Positions 1-8,192 of a stretch of DNA of 64,000 nt are shown here, one piece after another. The notes beneath the pieces were generated by a model that was not told the origin of the DNA, ran no database searches, and saw only the letters and a list, made by a program, of their open reading frames with translations. Origin of the DNA: Balneolaceae bacterium (GTDB lineage: Bacteria > Bacteroidota > Rhodothermia > Balneolales > Balneolaceae); contig JAEPQE010000002.1 in the NCBI GenBank assembly GCA_017640665.1, positions 558,001 to 622,000 on the forward strand, in the 5' to 3' direction. The translations under genes and the position numbers were made by a program. Numbering within the stretch: position 1 is the stretch's first letter; every line of letters starts with the position of its first letter.

Positions 1-181
1 CGTCCATCAAAAACCCATTCGGGTTCTCTTGAGACTCGAACATCCGTTCTGTGCACACCGCTCCACCAATGGTATCTCTGCGCTCAAGTACTAAAACTTT
101 ATAGCCATTTTTTGCCAGATAACAACCTGTGGTAAGCCCATTGTGCCCTGAGCCTATAATAATTGCGTCGTAAGAATCCAT
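1..181 (-). CDS. FAD-dependent oxidoreductase, phytoene desaturase-like (partial, N-terminus only)
   Basis: Only about 60 N-terminal residues lie in the window; the rest runs off the left edge. The reading begins MDSYDAIIIGSGHNGLTTG, a Rossmann dinucleotide-binding loop of the form GxGxxG, followed by YKVLVLERRDTIGGAVCTE, the acidic end of beta-2 (Glu) and the GG motif typical of phytoene dehydrogenase and CrtISO-like FAD enzymes. A second CrtISO-like protein lies at 35150-36652. The substrate cannot be told from the N-terminus. It is divergent from the MBL hydrolase at 406. Confidence 0.8.
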   Translation of the reverse strand, partial: MDSYDAIIIGSGHNGLTTGCYLAKNGYKVLVLERRDTIGGAVCTERMFESQENPNGFLMD

Positions 182-405
182 AAGAAGAAAGATAAAAGGA
201 ATTGATTGAAAGCGAAGATTTATTAAGTTGTTTACCAGCTTGAGAACTAAAATACTAACGATGTCATTCAATGCCTGTCCGCTGTACGAGACTGTGGAAG
301 GCGGGCGAAGCGATGAAGCTGCATAATCAAGTTTTTATAAGATTAGTTCTGTGGATTCTTCGTCCCGTTTTATGTGGAATCAGGATGACTTTACGGTGAT
401 AGTTT
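182..405. other. Intergenic region between divergent genes
   Basis: This 224-bp spacer must hold the promoters of both the oxidoreductase (minus) and the MBL hydrolase (plus). The stretch around 262-330 is more GC-rich than its surroundings and contains a GGCGGGCGAAGCGATGAAGC string that resembles a degenerate copy of a dispersed intergenic repeat, but I cannot show copy number from one window. No convincing promoter hexamers or small gene were seen. Confidence 0.35.
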
Positions 406-1254
406 ATGAAAATAGGCCGCTTTGAAGTAGAACAACTCAGTGAAGGGATTTTTGATGTTTTTGATGACGGTACTTTTCAGAAGATTGGTGCCGATGAAAT
501 CACCGCAAAAAAGGAAGCTACCGATGTACCCAGAAGTTCTACTCCCATTGGAATAGATCCGATTCTTATCAGAGATGGTAAACATGTAATTCTACTCGAC
601 ACCGGGCTTGGTTGGGGTCTTGATGCAAAAAGTAGCTATACCGATACCTCCAATCTGAAAACTAACCTCGATATTTTTGGGCTTACGCCAGCTGATGTTA
701 CTCATGTAGTACTTTCCCACCTTCACTTCGATCATGCTGCAGGTTCCACGTTTGTTGATAATTCGGCAACCACCCAACCAACCATGCCTTATGCCAATTA
801 TTTTGTGCAAAAGCTGGAATGGCATTATGCAGTTCAGCGGGTTGGAGAACAAAACCCGGTAAAAGGAGCCGATTATGACCTAGATGAACTCTACAAGCTC
901 CATGCTGAGGAAAAACTGGTAATGATTACTGATACCTATTTCGAATTACTTCCCGGAATAACACTCATTAAAACGGGTGGCCATACTCCCGGGCACCAGA
1001 TTGTGAAAATTCAGGATGGTGGTGAAACCGCTTATTATTTGGGAGATTTGGTCCCGAGCGAAAATCACCTGAATCACTATTCGATGAAGAACATGGATGT
1101 CGACCCGATACAATCCAAGAAAGCTAAAACATTGATTTTGAGACAAGCCGTAAAAGAGAAAGCCGCGCTATTCTTCTATCACTCTATCCATGTTAAAAAC
1201 GGAGTGTTGGTACAGGATGAAGAAAAGAGATATGCATTATTGGAGGTTAAATAA
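406..1254 (+). CDS. MBL-fold metallo-hydrolase
   Basis: A 282-aa cytoplasmic protein without a signal peptide. The metallo-beta-lactamase zinc motif is complete: His105-x-His107-x-Asp109-His110 in SHLHFDHAAG, then His193 in GGHTPGHQ, Asp214 in YLGDLVPS and a distal His pair (259/262) in FYHSIH. The DTGLGWG element near residue 65 is the usual first strand-loop of the fold. The overall pattern fits the AHL-lactonase/RNase Z-like branch of hydrolases, but the substrate cannot be assigned; quorum-quenching lactonase activity is only one possibility. The ATG at 406 gives a natural N-terminus and is preceded by A/T-rich sequence without Shine-Dalgarno. Confidence 0.9.
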   Translation: MKIGRFEVEQLSEGIFDVFDDGTFQKIGADEITAKKEATDVPRSSTPIGIDPILIRDGKHVILLDTGLGWGLDAKSSYTDTSNLKTNLDIFGLTPADVTHVVLSHLHFDHAAGSTFVDNSATTQPTMPYANYFVQKLEWHYAVQRVGEQNPVKGADYDLDELYKLHAEEKLVMITDTYFELLPGITLIKTGGHTPGHQIVKIQDGGETAYYLGDLVPSENHLNHYSMKNMDVDPIQSKKAKTLILRQAVKEKAALFFYHSIHVKNGVLVQDEEKRYALLEVK

Positions 1255-1519
1255 CTTTAGGGCATTTTGTTTTCGCAAACGCATTTTTAAAATCCTGAAC
1301 TATCTTTTTTGTTATAGGAATCCATTGGATAGCAACATCGCTAAGAATCAATTGTTTACCGAGTAAAAATTATCCACATCAATCCTATTCTCAGAGAAAG
1401 CCATCCTGAAAGAGCCTAAAGAAAATTAAAGAGTGATGTTCACCTGTTGTATACAGGATGATTCAATAAACTATTTCTAACTTGATGGCGTATTCTTATT
1501 CATCATAAAAGTTAGAAAA
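1255..1519. other. Intergenic region upstream of the M43 protease
   Basis: No gene is apparent in these 265 bp. Two inverted repeats lie close to the downstream start codon: CCTGT-TGTAT-ACAGG at 1443-1457 and a longer hairpin at 1474-1518, listed separately. The rest is AT-rich sequence in which I see no clear terminator or promoter. Confidence 0.5.
1474..1518 (+). promoter_or_regulatory. Hairpin abutting the start codon of the M43 metalloprotease
   Basis: TTTCTAACTT at 1474-1483 and AAGTTAGAAA at 1509-1518 form a perfect 10-bp inverted repeat; inside it GATG (1484-1487) can pair with CATC (1501-1504), leaving a 4-nt bulge. The 3' arm ends one base before the ATG at 1520, so in the mRNA the ribosome entry region would be in the stem. 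This could be an RNA control element or, as DNA, an operator. The role is inference; the repeat is directly visible. Confidence 0.5.
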
Positions 1520-2410
1520 ATGATCAAGAGCGTTAAAACTTGCTATACATTATGTATCTGCATTCTTTTTATTTCCTGTAATGCTAATAACCCTATTCAG
1601 CCAGATGTTCCTGATCCAACGCCGGAAATAATTATACTACCAATTGTAGTTCATATTGTCCATCTGGGAGAACCTATAGGCGTTGGCACTAATCTTTCTG
1701 TAGAACAAATTGAGTCTCAGATTAGAGTTCTGAATGAGGATTTCAGAAGAAAAGAAGGTACAAGAGGATTCAATATTGATCCTGATGGTGGAGATGCCAT
1801 GATTGAGTTTACCCTTGCTACAAAAAATCCTGACGGCAATCCAACTGAAGGAATTGTAAGGATAGATGTAAGTGAAGAAGATACGATACGATTTGCCCGG
1901 TTTGATTACTACGCATCGTTAAGTTATTGGGATCCGGAATCCTACATTAATGTTTGGACTGAACCTTACCCGACTAAATTATTAGGGTTAGCATTAGGTT
2001 TTGCAACCGGTCCTGAAACTGATTTATTGGGCCGTAATCTTTTTCAAAAAGGAGAGCCGGAATACAGAGAAGGCATTCTTGTTAATTACGCTCATTTCGG
2101 CGAGTCGAATATAGAATCCGAATATAATCTGGGAAGAACATTGACTCATGAAATGGGACATTATCTTGGTTTGCTCCATCCCTGGGGTACCGGGGTGTGC
2201 GAGACTAACGATTTTGTAGAAGACACTCCTGCTGTTGATAAAGCCTACAACCCAACATGTGGAAATACCGCTTTGATAGAAAATTATATGAATTATTCTA
2301 AAGATAGAGACATGAATGTATTCACAAAAGGACAGATCCAACGAATGCATTATGTATTAAAAAACAGCCCATATAGGAACAGCCTGATTCACTCACCTGC
2401 ATTGAATTAG
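1520..2410 (+). CDS. M43-like zinc metalloprotease, lipoprotein
   Basis: A 296-aa secreted protease. The N-terminus has a short hydrophobic helix ending FISC-NANN with a probable lipid-acceptor Cys20, followed by a Pro-rich linker. The catalytic site is the metzincin motif HEMGHYLGLLH (His210, Glu211, His214, His220) and the Met-turn lies in NYMNYS (Met257). The segment QIRVLNEDFRRKEG near residue 67 is characteristic of family M43 (cytophagalysin/pappalysin). Cysteines 227 and 247 may form a disulphide. Unlike many M43 proteins of this phylum it carries no C-terminal T9SS sorting domain, so it probably stays on the membrane as a lipoprotein. Monocistronic, with a hairpin just before its ATG and a bidirectional terminator after it. 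Confidence 0.88.
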   Translation: MIKSVKTCYTLCICILFISCNANNPIQPDVPDPTPEIIILPIVVHIVHLGEPIGVGTNLSVEQIESQIRVLNEDFRRKEGTRGFNIDPDGGDAMIEFTLATKNPDGNPTEGIVRIDVSEEDTIRFARFDYYASLSYWDPESYINVWTEPYPTKLLGLALGFATGPETDLLGRNLFQKGEPEYREGILVNYAHFGESNIESEYNLGRTLTHEMGHYLGLLHPWGTGVCETNDFVEDTPAVDKAYNPTCGNTALIENYMNYSKDRDMNVFTKGQIQRMHYVLKNSPYRNSLIHSPALN

Positions 2411-2431
2411 ATAACCAGGATCAGAATCAAA

Positions 2432-2461
2432 AAAGTCCTGCCAATTACTCAGCAGGACTTT
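2432..2461. terminator. Bidirectional intrinsic terminator between convergent genes
   Basis: AAAGTCCTGC (2432-2441) and GCAGGACTTT (2452-2461) form a perfect 10-bp stem with a 10-nt loop. The A-tract on one side and T-tract on the other let it serve both the plus-strand protease ending at 2410 and the minus-strand carbonic anhydrase ending at 2484. Confidence 0.85.
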
Positions 2462-2483
2462 GGTCTAAGGAGATCAACATTAA

Positions 2484-3206
2484 TTAATCAAGAAAAGTGA
2501 CTTTACCAGTGTCGAGATCATAAAAAGCACCGGCAATCAGGATGTCGCCATTTTTTTCCAATTCAGCAATCATTGGACTGTTTTTTCTCATTTCTTCGAT
2601 AGTGAACCGAACATTGTTTTCAACAACGTGAGTTACATAATCACTATTAGCATTTGATTGCTCGCCATCAAAGTCGTCAGACATTTCAATAGCTGGTTTA
2701 ATGTTTGAAAGTAGCGCGGTAATATTGCCTACTTGTACATCATCAATTGCAGACTTAACAGCTCCACAAGATTCATGTCCCATGATAATTACAACTTTTG
2801 AACCAGCAACTGCAGTTCCAAATTCAATACTTCCAAGCATATCGGTATTTACATTGTTACCAGCAATACGGCCTACAAATACATCCCCTACGCCTTTGTC
2901 AAATACCTGCTCCACAGGTACACGGCTATCCAGGCAGGAAATGATTACTGCTTCAGGAAATTGTCCGCCAGCAGTAGCAGCTACTTGAGCCTGCCAGTCG
3001 CGCGGAGTTAGATTATTGTTAACGAAACGCTCATTACCTGCTTTAAGCCCATCTAATACTGCTTGAGGTGTTAAAGCATCTTGTTTTTCTTTAGTTAGTA
3101 CTTCTTTTACAGGAGCATCTTGCGAAATCGCATCCTTTTGAGTACATCCGATTAAAGCAATGGTTAGAAATAAAAAACCGAAAATGTTAATTCTACTATT
3201 TTTCAT
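2484..3206 (-). CDS. Beta-class carbonic anhydrase, exported lipoprotein
   Basis: A 240-aa zinc enzyme that interconverts CO2 and bicarbonate. The beta-class zinc ligands and catalytic dyad are all present: Cys91-x-Asp93-x-Arg95 in ISCLDSRVP and His144-xx-Cys147 in GHESCGAV. The N-terminus carries a lipoprotein signal, FLTIALIGC with lipobox cysteine 21, so the enzyme is predicted to act in the periplasm or on the outer membrane rather than in the cytoplasm, where most beta-carbonic anhydrases are found. It is followed by a bidirectional terminator. Its upstream region holds two perfect palindromes that may be operators. Family assignment is secure; location rests on the signal sequence. Confidence 0.93.
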   Translation of the reverse strand: MKNSRINIFGFLFLTIALIGCTQKDAISQDAPVKEVLTKEKQDALTPQAVLDGLKAGNERFVNNNLTPRDWQAQVAATAGGQFPEAVIISCLDSRVPVEQVFDKGVGDVFVGRIAGNNVNTDMLGSIEFGTAVAGSKVVIIMGHESCGAVKSAIDDVQVGNITALLSNIKPAIEMSDDFDGEQSNANSDYVTHVVENNVRFTIEEMRKNSPMIAELEKNGDILIAGAFYDLDTGKVTFLD

Positions 3207-3303
3207 TTTAGTATAGTTTTATAGTTATTGAGTTATTTTGATTTAGAAAAAATATTGTTGGTATAGTTTTAGTACAGACGAATGGTATTTCGCTTCAAAT
3301 CAT

Positions 3304-3318
3304 AGATGAAGTTCATCT
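3304..3318. repeat. Palindrome upstream of the carbonic anhydrase gene
   Basis: AGATGAA-G-TTCATCT is a perfect 7-bp inverted repeat with a single central base, about 100 bp upstream of the start at 3206. Its size and symmetry suit a dimeric regulator, but no regulator is identified. Confidence 0.4.
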
Positions 3319-3338
3319 GTATTTAGATAGATAAATAG

Positions 3339-3360
3339 GTAGATAGATATATCTATCTAC
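3339..3360. repeat. 22-bp perfect palindrome with GATA-type repeats
   Basis: GTAGATAGATAT and its exact reverse complement ATATCTATCTAC form an uninterrupted 22-bp palindrome. It sits inside a run of imperfect AGAT/GATA repeats that begins at about 3323. It lies 15 bp after the stop of the small gene 3376-3684 and about 130 bp upstream of the carbonic anhydrase, so it may be an operator or a cruciform-prone simple repeat. No T-tract follows on the minus strand, so it is not a typical terminator. Confidence 0.45.
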
Positions 3361-3375
3361 TGAGCTAGAGGTGAA

Positions 3376-3684
3376 TTATGAGAAGAGGTCCGGGGGAGGA
3401 ACAATTATATTTTGTTCAAAGACACTCTTTTGAATTTCTAAATGATTTTTTATGATTGTATCAGATAAATTATACCCATCAAAAATATCTTTAGGAGCAA
3501 TGTATTCCTGCATAAGATTCTCTTCTTGTATTTCAGGAATTGATGAATTATCAGTTCCTGTAACATGAGAATGTTCGATTGTGCTACCTTGCAATCCAAT
3601 AATTGCATGTGAAGCCAAATCGACTGCTAAGACAGAGCAGAGTCCGAGCAATATTGCAGATACGATATTTGTTTCGAGTTTCAT
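3376..3684 (-). CDS. Small membrane-anchored protein of unknown function
   Basis: 102 aa. I do not recognise a family. Residues 7-28 form one hydrophobic segment (IVSAILLGLCSVLAVDL) that could be an uncleaved signal anchor; the remainder is polar and acidic with no cysteine, ending in a proline-containing tail. It lies between rho and the carbonic anhydrase on the same strand, 53 bp downstream of the rho stop codon, and could be co-transcribed with rho. The opposite-strand reading of this region is less protein-like. Real coding status is likely but not certain. Confidence 0.5.
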   Translation of the reverse strand: MKLETNIVSAILLGLCSVLAVDLASHAIIGLQGSTIEHSHVTGTDNSSIPEIQEENLMQEYIAPKDIFDGYNLSDTIIKNHLEIQKSVFEQNIIVPPPDLFS

Positions 3685-3737
3685 CGCTTTCGAAAACTCA
3701 AAGAAAATCCCGAGAGTTCCCGGAAAATTTATTTTTT

Positions 3738-5390
3738 TTATTTATTCATCGAAATGAGGAATTCCTCGTTGTTCTTGGTGCCCTTTATCTTATCCAGAAG
3801 GAATTCTGCAGCTTCAAAGGAGTTCATGTTCGTCATATAACGACGAAGTAACACTACTTTTTCTCTCTCTGCATCACTTACCAGGAGCTCTTCACGTCGG
3901 GTTCCACTTCTGAAAACATCAATGGCAGGATAGATTCGACGATCCGAAATACGACGATCAAGTACAATCTCTGAGTTACCCGTTCCTTTGAATTCCTCAA
4001 AAATCACATCGTCCATTCGGGAACCGGTTTCGACCAGCGCAGTAGCGATAATGGTAAGCGAGCCTCCACCTTCTATATTACGTGCTGAACTGAATAACTG
4101 TCGCGGTACTTTAAGTGCCTCAGAATCTATACCACCAGTCATAGTTCGGCCTTTATTTCCTGCTCCAACATTATAGGCTCGTGCCAAACGTGTAATAGAA
4201 TCAAGAAGAAGCAGTACATCGTGGCCGCTTTCAACCAAACGCTTTGCTTTTTCGAATACTATTTCTGAAAGTCCGATATGGTTTTCAGGTTTTTCATCGA
4301 ACGTTGAAGCCACTACTTCTGCACCTTCAACTGTACGTTCCATCTCGGTTACTTCCTCGGGACGTTCATCAATCAGTAAAATCAGAATTTTTGCTTCGGG
4401 ATGATTATGTGAAACAGCATTCGCAATATTTCTCAGAATCGTGGTTTTACCGGTTTTTGGTTGTGCAACAATCAACTGACGCTGACCTTTACCAACTGGA
4501 GCAAACATATCGATAAATCGAGTTGTATACTCTCTTGGATTATATTCAAGTTTATACCGTTTGTCCGGGTGAATTGGAAGTAAATCATCAAACACTCCGC
4601 GGTTATCCATATCGGTTGGAATGCGTCCATTTACTCCTTCTACTCTTAGAAGTGCAAAATACCGTTCGCCCACTTTAGGCGGACGAATAATCCCTATCAC
4701 GCAATCTCCTTGCCGTAATCTGAATCGTTTAATCTGAGAAGGCGATACATAAATATCGTCAGGGCTTGCTTTATAATTATAGTTTAAAGAGCGAAGGAAC
4801 CCATAGCCATCTGGTAAAATTTCAAGTGTACCTTCATTAATCAAATACGGGCCAAGTTGATCTGAAATCTCATCCAACCGTTCCTGAAGTGTGGGTGCAT
4901 CCGAAGTAGGAAGCTGGTCGTGTTCGTGTCTTCGGTTGTTGTTCCTGTTATTATTTCGATTTTGATCTCTTTGCCTTTGTTGCTGTCTCCTCTTTTTTTC
5001 TTTTTCGTCTTCCTCTTCCTGATTATCTTTTTTGTAAGAAACAATGTGAGATGAACCACCATAGGTAGTCATTTCTTCTTCTTTTTGGCTGGTTCTTTTA
5101 GGCTCTTCCTGTTTCTCTTCAGGTTCATCATTTATTTCTTCTTCCGCCGGGACTTCGATACGTTCTTTTCTTGCGATTCTTTTTCGCTTTCTCTTTGGTG
5201 CATCACCATTTACTGAAGAAGTATTATTCCCGGCTTGTTCTTTAATCCGATCAATCAGATCACTTTTTTTAACTCCGGTAACTCTTTTAACGCCAACCGA
5301 TTTAGCAATTACTTGTAGTTCGGGTAATTTCTTTGATGATAGAGATTCCAGCTCTTCTGATGAAAGCCTGCCTGTCGTATTATCTGACAT
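3738..5390 (-). CDS. rho: Transcription termination factor Rho
   Basis: A 550-aa RNA-dependent ATPase hexamer that ends transcription. Domains in order: Rho_N helical domain (about 10-52, containing [14 protein letters not shown]); a 100-residue charged, low-complexity insertion rich in Glu, Lys, Arg, Gln and Asn (about 60-160); a cold-shock RNA-binding domain with the RNP-like [10 protein letters not shown] (191-201); and the RecA-type motor with Walker A QPKTGKTT (310-317), Walker [14 protein letters not shown] (335-347) and the R-loop KGRTMTGG (413-420). It is longer than E. coli Rho (419 aa) because of the insertion, a feature known from Bacteroidota and Actinobacteria. The gene stands alone, with 119 bp separating it from folC. 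Confidence 0.97.
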   Translation of the reverse strand: MSDNTTGRLSSEELESLSSKKLPELQVIAKSVGVKRVTGVKKSDLIDRIKEQAGNNTSSVNGDAPKRKRKRIARKERIEVPAEEEINDEPEEKQEEPKRTSQKEEEMTTYGGSSHIVSYKKDNQEEEDEKEKKRRQQQRQRDQNRNNNRNNNRRHEHDQLPTSDAPTLQERLDEISDQLGPYLINEGTLEILPDGYGFLRSLNYNYKASPDDIYVSPSQIKRFRLRQGDCVIGIIRPPKVGERYFALLRVEGVNGRIPTDMDNRGVFDDLLPIHPDKRYKLEYNPREYTTRFIDMFAPVGKGQRQLIVAQPKTGKTTILRNIANAVSHNHPEAKILILLIDERPEEVTEMERTVEGAEVVASTFDEKPENHIGLSEIVFEKAKRLVESGHDVLLLLDSITRLARAYNVGAGNKGRTMTGGIDSEALKVPRQLFSSARNIEGGGSLTIIATALVETGSRMDDVIFEEFKGTGNSEIVLDRRISDRRIYPAIDVFRSGTRREELLVSDAEREKVVLLRRYMTNMNSFEAAEFLLDKIKGTKNNEEFLISMNK

Positions 5391-5509
5391 AAAATATGTG
5401 TGCTATTGCAAAAATTATACTTACTGAATTTGGGGTGAATGCTGAATTATCTAATATTGGATAATGTATTAAAGCACTCAATCAGGTAAGGATGAAAAAG
5501 AGTTGGTGG

Positions 5510-6769
5510 TTAAGATTTCGTACTCTGTTTATTTAGCCACCGCTTTATTGTGGGGTAAAAGTAAAAACTTCCTGCACAAATTACTAACTCTGTATTCAAT
5601 TCCTTTAAAATCGTTGTATAGTTGTTTTCATTAATTCTAACAATGGGCAGAACGGGCTCTATATCACTAAATTTTGCAGCCCGCTCACCTTCCTGTTCAT
5701 AATAGTAAATGCTCCGGAACACCCTGAACTTATTTAAAATTTCAGGTTTGGCTTTGTCTTTCATCATCGAAAGAATCAGGATTTTTTTTGAAGCTTCCAT
5801 TTTCTGAACGGCAACCAGCATGGCATCAATGGCTTGTTCGTTATGTGATCCGGAAAAATACCATTCCTTTTTGGGATGAAGTTTTTCAAAACGTGCGGGA
5901 ACTCCCGGAAACGATTCCAATGCTTCCTTAAACTGTGTTTCTGTAACTTCGAAATTATTCCTCAACTCGTTTACCGTAACATAACAGATGGCAACATTCC
6001 ATGAATTAACCGGCTCGATAAACTGAGTTCTGAATTCCTCTCCTGTTTTCTTAAAGACTATTTTCCCTTTATTAAATGAAGGAAGCAAATCCTCGGTATA
6101 GCTTAGGTTCGCTTTTTTAGATAATGCTTTTGATTCAATCACCTGCACTACTTCACCCGGTAGATCTCCAATCACTATCGGCTTTCCTGATTTGATAATC
6201 CCGGCCTTCTCTTTTGCGATGGATGCAAGTGTATTCCCAAGTATTTTCTCATGATCCATCCCAATACTCGTAATTATTGAGAGTTCAGGAGTAATAATAT
6301 TTGTAGCATCAAGTCGCCCACCTAAACCTGTTTCGATGATTGCAATATCAACCTTCTTTTTTGAAAATACCCAGAAAGCTATCGCTGTGCTGATTTCGAA
6401 ATAAGTTAATGAGACTTTTTCTAACGCATTAGAAGACATTTGAAAGAACTCAAGAATTAAATCATCTGCTACTTCCTCCCCTGAAACCCGAAACCTTTCG
6501 TTATACTTCAACAGGTGAGGCGAAGTAAACATACCGGTTTTAAATCCTGCTTTTTTGTACACAGCTTCAAGCAGGTAACAGACCGTGCCTTTCCCGTTAG
6601 TTCCAGCAACATGGATGCTTTTGAATGTATGTTGTGGGTTTCCGATCAGGTCACAAAAATCGGTGATGTTTTTCAGTTCAAAATTACCGGCTTTATCTCC
6701 CACTTTTGAAAACATAGGAATGGAATTCAGATACTCCCAAACATCATGGATGGTTTTGACGGCAGGCAT
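5510..6769 (-). CDS. folC: Bifunctional folylpolyglutamate synthase / dihydrofolate synthase
   Basis: 419 aa, a Mur-ligase-family enzyme that adds glutamate to dihydropteroate and to reduced folates in the cytoplasm. The ATP-binding P-loop is VAGTNGKGT (54-62), and the family signature IIETGLGGRLDATNII follows at about residue 145. FTSPHLLKYNERFRV near 80-95 is the folate-binding loop. Its ATG touches the stop codon of the upstream pabC-like gene with no spacer, which points to translational coupling and to a shared folate role. Confidence 0.95.
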   Translation of the reverse strand: MPAVKTIHDVWEYLNSIPMFSKVGDKAGNFELKNITDFCDLIGNPQHTFKSIHVAGTNGKGTVCYLLEAVYKKAGFKTGMFTSPHLLKYNERFRVSGEEVADDLILEFFQMSSNALEKVSLTYFEISTAIAFWVFSKKKVDIAIIETGLGGRLDATNIITPELSIITSIGMDHEKILGNTLASIAKEKAGIIKSGKPIVIGDLPGEVVQVIESKALSKKANLSYTEDLLPSFNKGKIVFKKTGEEFRTQFIEPVNSWNVAICYVTVNELRNNFEVTETQFKEALESFPGVPARFEKLHPKKEWYFSGSHNEQAIDAMLVAVQKMEASKKILILSMMKDKAKPEILNKFRVFRSIYYYEQEGERAAKFSDIEPVLPIVRINENNYTTILKELNTELVICAGSFYFYPTIKRWLNKQSTKS

Positions 6770-7618
6770 CTACTTGAGATTCCTTTTTTTGAAACGCTCG
6801 TATACCCTTCTAACGATTTCAATGGAATCGTGAGTGGAATCAAATCTTACTTCGTCAATTGAACTAACCAGCACAACTTCTCTCAAAGAATTCGTTGCAA
6901 AAACAGCTTCCGCCTTTTTAATTTCTTCAAGGGTAAACTGACCTTCAATCACATTTACTCCATTATGTTCTGTAAGCTCTTTTATCAGAATACTTCTAGT
7001 CACCCCGGGAAATAAATCACACTCTAAAGACGGAGTAAAGCAGGTGTTTTCCTTTATCCAGAAAAGATTAGCAATGGTTGTTTCGCTTACTTTTCCATTC
7101 GTAGTGAGCATTAATGCATCATCTGCTCCCTTTTTAAAAGCTTCCCTGGATGCAATGATATAATTGATTCCATTAGAGAGCTTAAATCTTCGGTCTAAGG
7201 CTTCAGATGGAATCGCGCGAGTGTTTACAGAAGCCAAGCTTATGGGCGCTTCTACAGGCGAATAAGGAGTACAGTGCGTAATCCAGTTTCCTTGTGATGA
7301 ATTGGTTCTATATCCACGACTTCCTCCTCTCCAACATTGAACACGAACCATTGCATCCTTATTCAAAAGTTCGTTGGCTTCGAGTAGTTCGAGGATTTTA
7401 ACTTTGAAACCTTCAAAATCAAACACAACATCAATCCCCAAATATTCTGCTGCGGCTTTTGTTCGTTCGAAGTGTGCCTCAAGGCTTAAAAATTTTGCTT
7501 TATAGGAACGGAATGTATCAAAGCAGCCATCACCATACATCATTCCTCTGTTTATAGGAGAAATCAACACCTCTTCTTCATGTACAAGTTGGCCGTTATA
7601 GACTACAAAGTTACTCAT
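6770..7618 (-). CDS. PLP-dependent class IV aminotransferase, aminodeoxychorismate lyase-like
   Basis: 282 aa. The fold-type IV signature is clear: INRGMMYGDGCFDTFR near the N-terminus, the putative Schiff-base Lys146 in RRFKLSNGINY, and GKVSETTIANLFW, whose Glu and Thr contact the PLP ring nitrogen and phosphate. Because it directly precedes folC (stop and start codons adjacent) the most likely role is PabC, which makes p-aminobenzoate for folate from aminodeoxychorismate. Branched-chain or D-amino-acid aminotransferase activity cannot be excluded, since the families share these motifs. Its first four bases overlap the stop of the upstream thioredoxin-like gene (ATGA). Confidence 0.85.
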   Translation of the reverse strand: MSNFVVYNGQLVHEEEVLISPINRGMMYGDGCFDTFRSYKAKFLSLEAHFERTKAAAEYLGIDVVFDFEGFKVKILELLEANELLNKDAMVRVQCWRGGSRGYRTNSSQGNWITHCTPYSPVEAPISLASVNTRAIPSEALDRRFKLSNGINYIIASREAFKKGADDALMLTTNGKVSETTIANLFWIKENTCFTPSLECDLFPGVTRSILIKELTEHNGVNVIEGQFTLEEIKKAEAVFATNSLREVVLVSSIDEVRFDSTHDSIEIVRRVYERFKKRNLK

Positions 7619-8139
7619 TCTGATGAAGCCATAAGCAGCTCACTTACTTTGCCTTCTTTATAGCCCACATGGGTAAACTTCAGCTCTCCGCTTTCATCCA
7701 GAAGGATGAAGCTTGGAATACCCGGTGCTCTCAACTCATTAAACAGAATGGTACCATCAATGTATTCAAAATCATGAGTAAGGGTTTCTTCATCAATGCT
7801 TTCCGTTGCATCTTTTACCAATGCAGCCACAACTTTGAAGTTCTCTTGTTGGGACTTTACCTCATCTAAGACCTTCATGATTTCCGCAGATTTATCAGAC
7901 CATGATGCCCAAAACAAAACTAATACCTGATTTCCTTTTAGGTCTCCAAGTCGCAAGCTATCGCTTTTGTTGATGTAGGGATGATTTTTGGTAAGTAGCT
8001 CGTTGTATTGCCTGGTGTAATCTGTAAAGCGTTCTTGTCTCCGTTCTGTAAAATTGAAGGAGGAAATCACTATAAAAAGCATGGTAAAAGCTGCGCATAC
8101 CAAGATAAACGGCACAAAATATTTCTGATCAAGTCTCAT
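7615..8139 (-). CDS. Membrane-anchored thioredoxin-fold protein lacking the CxxC pair
   Basis: 174 aa with one N-terminal membrane helix (about 9-28) and a TlpA/ResA-like periplasmic domain. The active-site region reads FWASWSDKS (77-84), where redox-active relatives have WCxxC, so both cysteines are replaced by serine; the cis-proline region GIPSFILLDESG is kept. It is therefore unlikely to be a thiol oxidoreductase and may instead bind a partner or ligand. It overlaps the pabC-like gene by 4 bp and is separated from the pullulanase upstream by 53 bp. Confidence 0.75.
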   Translation of the reverse strand: MRLDQKYFVPFILVCAAFTMLFIVISSFNFTERRQERFTDYTRQYNELLTKNHPYINKSDSLRLGDLKGNQVLVLFWASWSDKSAEIMKVLDEVKSQQENFKVVAALVKDATESIDEETLTHDFEYIDGTILFNELRAPGIPSFILLDESGELKFTHVGYKEGKVSELLMASSE

Positions 8140-8192
8140 GCGGATAAATTAAGAAACTTATCGTCGGGATAAATGGGGAAAATAAAGGAATT

